From: an uncultured Chloroflexota bacterium
GTDB taxonomy: Bacteria; Chloroflexota; Anaerolineae; Aggregatilineales; Phototrophicaceae
Direction of reading: 5' to 3'
Length of the DNA stretch: 7,128 nucleotides
NCBI GenBank assembly: GCA_903904765.1
Contig: CAIVEA010000272.1
Location: 1-7,128, forward strand
Both the position numbers and the translations under genes were made by a program. The notes beneath the pieces were generated by a model. That model was not told the DNA's origin. It saw nothing but the letters and a program-made list of their open reading frames with translations, and did no database searches. How positions within the stretch are numbered: the first letter of the stretch is position 1; each line of letters starts with the position of its first letter. Shown here piece by piece: positions 1-6,564 of the stretch.

Positions 1-60
1 CGCGATTCTGAAGTCCCTCGCCATGAGGGAGAGGAAAAAGGGTGAAGGTTCATCTCGACC
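1..60. other. Upstream leader with small hairpin, possibly an interspersed repeat
   Basis: No convincing gene lies in the first 130 bases. Bases 15-29 form a small hairpin (CCCTC, five-base loop, GAGGG), followed by purine-rich GAGAGGAAAAAGGG. The style resembles the GAGGGAGAGG-type dispersed intergenic repeats of some GC-rich genomes, but only one copy is visible here, so that is a guess. One plus frame from base 1 is open to a TGA at 43-45 and could be the last 14 codons of an upstream gene; nothing supports this further. Confidence 0.2.
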
Positions 61-118
61 TAACCCGTAACCCGCAGGGGGATACGGCGGTTTACAGCAC
101 AGAACGGTTTCACTTGCT

Positions 119-123
119 GGAGG
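119..123 (+). promoter_or_regulatory. Shine-Dalgarno GGAGG of the lipoprotein gene
   Basis: A full GGAGG sits 7 bases before a GTG at 131 and 10 bases before an ATG at 134. Both starts are in the same frame, so the choice changes the protein by one Met. It is the strongest ribosome binding site in the window and fixes the start of the lipoprotein. Confidence 0.75.
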
Positions 124-133
124 ATAACCCGTG

Positions 134-916
134 ATGCGCCTACGCTGGCTGCTGCCGCTGTTCCTGCTGGCGCTCTTGACCGCCTGCCAGCCCGCCCCCC
201 CCGAACCTGCCCTGCCCACGCTGGCCGTGCTGCCCAGCTTGACCCCCACCGCAACGGTCACGCTGCCGCCCACTGTCACCGACACGCCGCAACCGAGCGC
301 CACCCCGACGGAAACACTCACACCGACCATCACCTCTACGCCCACCGACACGCCCGAACCCACGCTGCCGCCCCGCGCCACCGCCACGTTGCTACCCACC
401 GTCGAGCCAACGCTGGCAGCCATCGGGACGGCTACCGAAGCGGTGCTGGAGCAGCCCAAGTTCATGACGCTCACCCCGCCGCCGTTGGGGACGTTGCCAC
501 CGACCACGCCGCAGCAGTTGGCGGATGTGGTCATCACGCAAGCGCAGTTTCAGGAGGCGCTGAATACGCAGTTGAGCGCCTATCCTTCGATTCAGCGGGC
601 GGTGATCGATTTCGTGCCGGACGGAATGAACGTGGAACTGACCGCGCTGGGCGGCGAAGCCTTCATCACAGGCAGCGTGTTCGTGTCGGTCATTCTCACG
701 GGGGATTTTGCCACCATCGGCTTAGGCGACATTGTGACCAACGCGCCAGCCCCGCCCGAAGCCTATGTGAACGTGGTCACGGGCGATTTCATGCTGGCGA
801 TGCTGGGTGCGTTGGATGCGACCCTGCGCGAACGACTTGGCCCCGATCAGGATTTGAGTACGATCAAGGTAGATGACGAAGCCATGCGGCTGACGCTGCT
901 CGTCCCGAATCCCTAA
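134..916 (+). CDS. Secreted lipoprotein with Thr/Pro-rich linker
   Basis: Predicted exported lipoprotein of 260 residues, of unknown function. Numbered from the ATG, it has a basic N-end (MRLRW), a hydrophobic stretch and a lipobox LTAC ending at Cys18, so the mature protein should be lipid-anchored at the outer face of the membrane. Residues about 19-130 are a linker of Thr, Pro, Ala and Ser with PT and TPT units, which should be extended and keep the C-terminal part away from the membrane. Residues about 132-260 form a compact domain opening with VVITQAQFQEALNTQL and ending in alternating hydrophobic strands (VDDEAMRLTLLVPNP). This layout recalls small lipid-binding-like domains seen after such linkers in Chloroflexota, but I cannot name the family. 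The start is set by GGAGG at 119-123; GTG at 131 is an equal alternative. Secreted protein A begins 26 bases after the stop, so the two are probably co-transcribed. A secreted role is well supported; the ligand is unknown. Confidence 0.85.
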   Translation: MRLRWLLPLFLLALLTACQPAPPEPALPTLAVLPSLTPTATVTLPPTVTDTPQPSATPTETLTPTITSTPTDTPEPTLPPRATATLLPTVEPTLAAIGTATEAVLEQPKFMTLTPPPLGTLPPTTPQQLADVVITQAQFQEALNTQLSAYPSIQRAVIDFVPDGMNVELTALGGEAFITGSVFVSVILTGDFATIGLGDIVTNAPAPPEAYVNVVTGDFMLAMLGALDATLRERLGPDQDLSTIKVDDEAMRLTLLVPNP

Positions 917-942
917 GCGGGCAAAGAAATAAAGGTGCATTC

Positions 943-2295
943 ATGTCCCCTCGTTTGAAATGGCTGATTGCGGCGCTGCTGCTGTGCCTCGCGCCGACGG
1001 TGCTGCTGGCGCAAGACCCCACCTGCCCGCAAATCGTCCAGCAGGCGCTGGCCGCCGCCGATTCTGTCTGCGCGAACACCGGACGCAATCAAGCCTGCTA
1101 TGGCAACGTGAATTTGAGCGCCATTCCGCAGCCGAACGTGACGGACTTCACCTTCAGCGCAGCAGGCGACCTCGCTAACGTGACCGACATTCAGCAAATG
1201 ACGCTCTCCGGTATGGATACCGCCAGCGGACAATGGGGCGTAGCGCTGCTGCGGTTGCAGGCCAATCTGCCGGACACCATGCCGGGGCAAAATGTGACCT
1301 TCCTGCTGTTCGGGGATGTGCAGGTGACGAACGCCACCCCCGCTGATGGGGCAAACAACCTGACCCCCATGCAAGCCTTCTACCTGAAAACCGGCCTGCG
1401 CGATTCTCAGTGTGTGGAAGCGCCCGAAAGCGGGATGCTGGTGCAAACCCCGCAGGGCGTGGGTGAAGTGCAGTTCCGCGTGAACGGCGTGGATGTGCAG
1501 ATGGGTTCAACCGTGTTCTTTCAGGCGGACGCGGAACAAGGCATGAGCGTCAGCACGCTGGAAGGTGCAGCTTACGTGCAGTCCGAAGGCGAACGGCAGG
1601 TGATCGTGCCGGGGACGTGGGTACGCATTCCGCTGAGGGCGCGGGATGATGACCCCGAAGGATTTGCGCCCGCTGGTCTGCCTGAACTGCCCGAATCGTA
1701 TGGCGAACGGATAGATTTCCTGAAGGCGCTGCCGTTTGATCTGCTGGAACGCAAGATTCAACTGGCACCACCTTTGAGCGAAGATGAAGTGACGGCGCTG
1801 CGGCAGCAGATCGAAGACCATTTGCGCGACGGCACGCCCCTGTGCGGCGAAGACCCGTTCCCTTCGTGTGACAAGTTCGACCTGTCGTCTATCGGGGATA
1901 ATCTCCAGCGCGATTGCGTGTTCCCGCCACGTTCACCGAACGACAAGCGCCCGCTGTGCGCCGAAACCACACCGCCGCCCAATTCCGGCATTGTGGATAA
2001 CCGCCCATGTGTGACCGAACCGGGGCCGGGCGCACCGACTATGCCGCCCAACGAAACGCGCCCCTTCTGCGCCACGCCTGTCCCGCCAGAGCCGCACAAT
2101 CCCGGCATGATAGATAACCGTCCCTGCGTCTATCAACCGGGACCGAATGACCCACCGCTGCCCGCCAGCGAGACGCGCCCCTTCTGCCCACCACCGGGGC
2201 CGAACGGGGAAGCCTCGCCACCGCCCTCGTTCGATCAGCAACCGCCCCCGCCGCCATCCGACCCGCAATTGCCGCCGCCGCCATCCGGGGGCTAA
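943..2295 (+). CDS. Secreted protein A, FecR-like core with Cys/Pro-rich repeat tail
   Basis: Exported protein of 450 residues, function unknown. A signal peptide covers residues 1-23 (KWLIAALLLCLAPTVLLA, likely cut before Q24); Cys15 lies inside it and is not in a lipobox. The mature N-end carries Cys28, Cys43 and Cys52 (C-x14-C-x8-C) within a GRNQACYGN motif. Then come LQANLPDTMPGQNVTFLLFG (105-124) and a beta-rich segment at about 164-230 (LVQTPQG, VDVQMGSTVFF, STLEGAAYV, VIVPGT). The spacing of that segment resembles a FecR-type domain; this is my reading of the pattern, not a search. Cys157, Cys301 and Cys309 follow. From residue 311 the protein changes to a Pro-rich tail with paired cysteines (325/339, 356/376, 395/415) and ends in poly-Pro runs. 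AAAGGTG at 931-937 supports the ATG. It lies 26 bases after the lipoprotein gene and is the paralog of the gene at 2432-3655. Its place may be the cell surface, with the Cys/Pro tail as an anchoring or cross-linking element; that is inference. Confidence 0.88.
   Translation: MSPRLKWLIAALLLCLAPTVLLAQDPTCPQIVQQALAAADSVCANTGRNQACYGNVNLSAIPQPNVTDFTFSAAGDLANVTDIQQMTLSGMDTASGQWGVALLRLQANLPDTMPGQNVTFLLFGDVQVTNATPADGANNLTPMQAFYLKTGLRDSQCVEAPESGMLVQTPQGVGEVQFRVNGVDVQMGSTVFFQADAEQGMSVSTLEGAAYVQSEGERQVIVPGTWVRIPLRARDDDPEGFAPAGLPELPESYGERIDFLKALPFDLLERKIQLAPPLSEDEVTALRQQIEDHLRDGTPLCGEDPFPSCDKFDLSSIGDNLQRDCVFPPRSPNDKRPLCAETTPPPNSGIVDNRPCVTEPGPGAPTMPPNETRPFCATPVPPEPHNPGMIDNRPCVYQPGPNDPPLPASETRPFCPPPGPNGEASPPPSFDQQPPPPPSDPQLPPPPSGG
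1909..2211 (+). repeat. Coding tandem repeat, Cys/Pro units of 31 and 39 residues
   Basis: Within secreted protein A, three units follow each other at residues 323-353, 354-392 and 393-423. Each begins R-[DP]-C-V, passes through a Pro-rich stretch and reaches R-P-[LF]-C; units 1 and 2 close with [IM]-[IV]-D-N before the next unit. Corresponding cysteines of units 2 and 3 are exactly 39 residues apart (356 to 395, 376 to 415). The first unit is shorter (31 residues). The DNA is also similar between units 2 and 3, for example ACGCGCCCCTTCTGC in both, which suggests internal duplication. Confidence 0.75.
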
Positions 2296-2304
2296 TGCGC
2301 CAGC

Positions 2305-2338
2305 GCGAACAGGGCATCTCATTTGATGCCCTGTTCGC
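2305..2338 (+). terminator. Perfect 14-bp stem-loop after secreted protein A
   Basis: GCGAACAGGGCATC (2305-2318) is the exact reverse complement of GATGCCCTGTTCGC (2325-2338), with a six-base loop TCATTT. It starts nine bases after the stop codon. There is no T-tract behind it, so it may end transcription poorly, work with Rho, or protect the 3' end of the message. Its position suggests that A and its paralog B are at least partly separate transcripts. Confidence 0.65.
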
Positions 2339-2340
2339 CT

Positions 2341-2431
2341 GTATACGATGGCTGTAGCAATTCGTGTTTGCATCTTTTATACTGATTACACATCGTAATA
2401 TTATATTTGCAAACACTCTGAGGTCATCGCT
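2341..2431 (+). promoter_or_regulatory. AT-rich promoter region of secreted protein B with inverted repeats
   Basis: In a GC-rich window, bases 2361-2420 are only about 30 % GC (18 of 60 by hand count), as expected for a promoter. Possible -10 boxes are TATACT (2378-2383) and TAATAT (2396-2401), but neither has a good -35 partner at 16-18 bp, so no start site can be named. A 9-bp perfect inverted repeat, GTGTTTGCA (2364-2372) with TGCAAACAC (2408-2416), encloses both boxes. A smaller one, ATTAC/GTAAT (2385-2389, 2395-2399), lies near its centre. TGAGG at 2419-2423 is the probable ribosome binding site, 8 bases before the ATG at 2432. Confidence 0.5.
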
Positions 2432-3655
2432 ATGTACATCCCTGCTAAATGGCTCATTATCAGCCTCCTCATTTGTCTCGCTCCCACCGTCCTTGCCGCG
2501 CAGGATAACATCTGCCCACAGATCGTCGAGCAGGCCTTGAGCACCGCCGACTCGTTCTGCGCCAGCACCGGACGCAACCAGGCCTGCTATGGCAACATCC
2601 TTCTAACTGCTCAACCACAGCCGGATGTGACGGAATTTCACTTCGACACCAGCGGCGACATCGAAAATGTGGCGAACATCCAGCAGATGACCCTTTCGCC
2701 AATGGATGTCACCAGCGGCAATTGGGGCGTAGTGGTCATGCGCCTGCAAGCCAACCTGCCGGACACGCTCCCCGGTCAAAACGTCACCTTCCTGCTGTTC
2801 GGAGATGTGCAGGTGACGAATGCCGTCAGCGGCGATAACGCGGCGGAATTGACCCCGATGCAAGCTTTCTACCTCAAGACAGGCGGCGGGGATGCCCAGT
2901 GCGCCGAAGCGCCCGAAAGCGGGATGCTAGTACAGACTCCGCAAGGTGTGGGACAGGTGCAGTTCAGCGTGAACGGTGTGGATGTGCAGATGGGTTCAAC
3001 CGTGTTCTTTCAGGCCGATGCCCGGCACGGCATGCGTGTCAGTACGCTAGAAGGCGCGGCCTATGTGGAAGTGGACGGATCGCAGCAGGTGATTGTCCCC
3101 GGCACGAGCGTCACTGTTCCGATGACCGAGGATGCGAACGCGCCCGGCCTGTTGAAGCCATCAGGTTCGCCTGCTATACCCGACTCGTATGCTGACCATT
3201 TCCCCGCACTGGAAAACCTGCCTTTCGGCTTGCTCAAGCGCCAGATCGAGGTTGCGCCCGGCCTCACTCTTGTTGAACTGCGGACGCTGCGCCAGCAAAT
3301 TCAGTCGCATCGCTGGAACAAGCAACCCTTGTGCGGCGAAGACCCGCTGCCGGACTGCAACGAAAACGGCAAGGGGAATGGCAACGGGAACGCCAATCAC
3401 GGGCAGGGGAATGGCAACGCCGGCGGCAACGGCAATAGCAATGCTGGCGGGAACGGCAATGGGAACGCTGGCAGCAATGCCAACGACGACAAAGGCAACA
3501 ACGGTAACAGCGATAACAACGGCGGTGGCAACTCTGGCGGGGGCGGTGGTGACAACGGTGGTGGGAACAACGGCGAGGGCGGTGGTGACAACGGCGGCGG
3601 CAACGCTGGCGGCGGCGGAAACGGAAACGGTAACGGCGGCGGCAAAGGCGGGTAG
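2432..3655 (+). CDS. Secreted protein B, paralog of A with Gly/Asn-rich tail
   Basis: Exported protein of 407 residues, function unknown. A signal peptide covers residues 1-23 (KWLIISLLICLAPTVLAA, likely cut before Q24). Residues 1-310 align gaplessly with the upstream protein A at about 66 % identity, and every core cysteine is kept (28, 43, 52, 157, 301, 309). GRNQACYGN, LPGQNVTFLLFGDVQ and the FecR-like stretch (about 164-230) are all shared; identity is highest at 111-130, 141-150 and 161-210. The likeness stops at residue 310. Here the tail (311-407) is almost wholly Gly and Asn, with some Ala, Ser, Asp and Lys, has no cysteine and should be flexible and hydrophilic. TGAGG at 2419-2423 supports the ATG. 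The gene follows a hairpin and an AT-rich gap, so it probably has its own promoter; lpdA begins 147 bases later and is probably a separate unit. The shared core suggests the same binding job as A with a different way of sitting in the envelope or matrix; that is inference. Confidence 0.87.
   Translation: MYIPAKWLIISLLICLAPTVLAAQDNICPQIVEQALSTADSFCASTGRNQACYGNILLTAQPQPDVTEFHFDTSGDIENVANIQQMTLSPMDVTSGNWGVVVMRLQANLPDTLPGQNVTFLLFGDVQVTNAVSGDNAAELTPMQAFYLKTGGGDAQCAEAPESGMLVQTPQGVGQVQFSVNGVDVQMGSTVFFQADARHGMRVSTLEGAAYVEVDGSQQVIVPGTSVTVPMTEDANAPGLLKPSGSPAIPDSYADHFPALENLPFGLLKRQIEVAPGLTLVELRTLRQQIQSHRWNKQPLCGEDPLPDCNENGKGNGNGNANHGQGNGNAGGNGNSNAGGNGNGNAGSNANDDKGNNGNSDNNGGGNSGGGGGDNGGGNNGEGGGDNGGGNAGGGGNGNGNGGGKGG
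3362..3652 (+). repeat. Low-complexity coding repeat, Gly/Asn tail
   Basis: The 97-codon tail of secreted protein B is built of GGC/GGG/GGT and AAC/AAT codons in short irregular units (NGN, AGGNG, GGGDNGGG). An exact 18-base direct repeat, GGGCGGTGGTGACAACGG, occurs at 3541-3558 and 3577-3594 (36-base period, 12 residues). Such sequence is prone to slippage and length change. The opposite strand reads as poly-Pro and is not a gene. Confidence 0.8.
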
Positions 3656-3676
3656 CGTCGCTATAGCGTTCGCCAG

Positions 3677-3740
3677 CGCGGGGCGGGAACAGCCAAAGCG
3701 GTAAGTCCAGCCCCGCGTACCGCGTCTTTGATTCGCGGGG
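3677..3740 (+). terminator. GC-rich stem-loop candidates between secreted protein B and lpdA
   Basis: CCCCGCG (3711-3717) can pair either with CGCGGGG at 3677-3683 upstream or with CGCGGGG at 3734-3740 downstream, giving two mutually exclusive 7-bp stems; a 5-bp stem CCGCG/CGCGG (3720-3724, 3734-3738) is a third option. No T-tract follows. It may be a weak terminator of gene B or a leader structure of lpdA. In a GC-rich gap such stems also arise by chance, so support is weak. Confidence 0.3.
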
Positions 3741-3802
3741 TGCGTAGGGTAGACTTGAACGCATCTCAAAAAAGATAACCATCCGAAGGACAGAACAAAC
3801 TC

Positions 3803-5206
<1,404 letters not shown>

Positions 5207-5233
5207 CGCCGCGCAACGGCTTAGGAACTCCCG

Positions 5234-5270
5234 CAGGGGCATGGCAAAACCACCATGCCCCTGTTTTATT
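5234..5270 (+). terminator. Rho-independent terminator of lpdA
   Basis: CAGGGGCATGG (5234-5244) pairs perfectly with CCATGCCCCTG (5253-5263) around an eight-base loop and is followed at once by TTTTATT. It lies 27 bases after the lpdA stop and two bases before the stop of the convergent minus-strand gene. The hairpin could therefore act for both transcripts, though the T-tract serves only the plus strand. Confidence 0.9.
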
Positions 5271-5272
5271 AT

Positions 5273-5887
5273 CTAGCAGGCGGGGTAAGCCGGTTCAAGC
5301 TGGCAGTATTTCCACTGCGGCAGCAGCCCGCGCCATGCTGCGCCGTTCCGCGCATACGGGACACGATCCAGCACGAGGCGGATGTGGTCAATTGGCGCGA
5401 AGGGGTCAGTTAGCGATTCGGTCAGGCGCACGGTCAGCCGTTCGTACAGCCAATCCTCGCCCAGTATGCCGTAGCTCACGCGCAGTTCGGGTTCGCCCAG
5501 CGCCAGCAGCACATCCCCCACGCGCATGCCGAGGCAGAATAGAATCACGGTGCGAACGCCCACGATCTGATAGCCGAAATACACATCCACGCAGGCGGGG
5601 GACGCGCCCTCCAGACGGTAGGGTAACATGCGGTCTTGCAGTTCCACACCCGTGACACCCTTCATCTGCTTGCTGTAGCCATTCGCCTGAAGGATATTTT
5701 CGGCCTCGCGCACCGAGGTTTGACCGGGCGTGATGCCACGCCAGCAGCGCCCCACCTGCCCCGCGCAGTCGGCAGTAAAATCCGTCAGGGGGAATGGCTG
5801 AAGGCGCACCAGCAGCACCAGCGTCACCGCGCTTATGCCGATCAGCAGCAGCAGCACGCCGCCCGCACGAAGGACAACCCCTAGCAC
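5273..5887 (-). CDS. Membrane-anchored Cys-containing protein, second copy
   Basis: Small protein of unknown function, 204 residues if started at the GTG at 5887. I chose that start because it overlaps the stop of the preceding gene by seven bases and leaves one N-terminal membrane helix (VLLLLIGISAVTLVLLV) near the beginning. GTG codons at 5923 and 5944 also keep the frame open; no Shine-Dalgarno is seen before any of the three. The rest should lie outside the membrane. It contains DC-x6-CWRGITPGQT (Cys41, Cys48), then Cys99 and Cys118, a GDVLLALGEPE motif, and the C-terminal motif WRGLLPQWKYCQLEP ending in Cys204. The same order of motifs and five matching cysteines are found in the gene just upstream, so the two are paralogs, though strongly diverged. 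The cysteines are probably disulfide-bonded outside the cell. The gene ends two bases from the lpdA terminator. The coding frame is well supported; the exact start is not. Confidence 0.75.
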   Translation of the reverse strand: MLGVVLRAGGVLLLLIGISAVTLVLLVRLQPFPLTDFTADCAGQVGRCWRGITPGQTSVREAENILQANGYSKQMKGVTGVELQDRMLPYRLEGASPACVDVYFGYQIVGVRTVILFCLGMRVGDVLLALGEPELRVSYGILGEDWLYERLTVRLTESLTDPFAPIDHIRLVLDRVPYARNGAAWRGLLPQWKYCQLEPAYPAC

Positions 5888-6564
5888 AAGACACGATCCG
5901 GGTATAACTGGGCATAGCGCCACAGGGGTAAGAAACCGCGCCACGGGATTTGCGAGGACAACAGACCTGCCTCATCACCGCCGGTCGCTTGCTCCGAACG
6001 CAGCGCGGCGGACTGTGGCGCGGCGCTCACGGGTAGGGCGAGGCTGAGGAACAATATCGGGCTGTGGGGGGAAACCGGACGGTCACACCATTCGGAGCGC
6101 AAAATCACGCTGACCGCACCCCGCGCATAGGTCATCATCGAGACATACGGCACGAAACTCTCCGGTTCGCCCAGCATGTCCATCACATGCCCCAGCGGTG
6201 CTTCATCGCACACCCGCAGCGTGAGATCGCTGACAATCGGCACGACACCCCGCGCACGGCTGATGCCCACCTGACAGACGGTTGCTCCGGCGGGCGCATC
6301 GTAAGTGATCTGATTCGGCAGGCTGTTGGCAGGGTCTTTGCGCGAGTCGTGGAGGGTGTAGCCGAGAGTTTTGAGGATTCCGTCCGCCGCCTGCGCCGGA
6401 GTCTGACCGGGCAGGATGCCGTTCCAGCAGGGCAGCACACAATCGGATTGCGCGTACAGGCCATCCGGCGCACGTCCCAGCACCCGCCCCACCCCAACCG
6501 AAACTAGCATCAGCACCCACAAAGTGAGCATGAGCAGTAGCGGAAGAAGCAGGTAACGTTTCAT
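5881..6564 (-). CDS. Membrane-anchored Cys-containing protein, first copy
   Basis: Protein of 227 residues, function unknown. MKR is followed by a long hydrophobic helix (about residues 4-30), either an uncleaved signal anchor or a signal peptide, so the remainder should face outward. Then come SDCVLPCWNGILPGQT (Cys42, Cys46), Cys97, Cys119, the LGHVMDMLGEPES motif (about 124-136), Cys160 and a closing WRGFLPLWRYAQLYP (208-222) with the last residue Cys227. The downstream neighbour repeats this plan. I recall CWxGIxPGxT segments from short Chloroflexota membrane proteins, with no function known to me. The ATG at 6564 overlaps the TGA of the RNA methyltransferase gene as ATGA, so translation is likely coupled and there is little room for a separate promoter. 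Segment 180-205 is Ala/Ser/Gln-rich and lacks a match in the second copy, so it looks like an insertion. Confidence 0.85.
   Translation of the reverse strand: MKRYLLLPLLLMLTLWVLMLVSVGVGRVLGRAPDGLYAQSDCVLPCWNGILPGQTPAQAADGILKTLGYTLHDSRKDPANSLPNQITYDAPAGATVCQVGISRARGVVPIVSDLTLRVCDEAPLGHVMDMLGEPESFVPYVSMMTYARGAVSVILRSEWCDRPVSPHSPILFLSLALPVSAAPQSAALRSEQATGGDEAGLLSSQIPWRGFLPLWRYAQLYPDRVLC

Noticed and set aside
985..987. Cys15 in the signal peptide of proteins A and B as a lipobox cysteine
   Set aside because: The context LLLCLAP / LLICLAP lacks the small residue needed just before the Cys, and a normal signal peptidase site after Ala23 fits better.
913..1446. Minus-strand open frames opposite secreted protein A
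   Set aside because: They are His/Arg/Gly-rich shadow translations without motifs. The plus-strand frame has a signal peptide and a paralog conserved over 310 residues.
1909..2211. CRISPR-like or intergenic repeat array
   Set aside because: The repeats stay in frame inside a coding sequence, vary in length and sequence, and encode a regular Cys/Pro pattern.
2355..2383. A defined sigma-70 promoter with -10 TATACT
   Set aside because: At 17 bp upstream lies TAGCAA, too far from TTGACA. The region is kept as a likely promoter region without a named start.
3397..3645. Poly-Pro frame on the minus strand
   Set aside because: It is only the complement of the Gly/Asn codons of the secreted protein B tail.
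5888..5944. N-terminal extension of the second Cys protein to GTG 5944
   Set aside because: It would overlap the preceding gene by 64 bases, has no ribosome binding site and no counterpart in the paralog. It cannot be excluded fully, because GTG 5887 lacks a clear ribosome binding site too.
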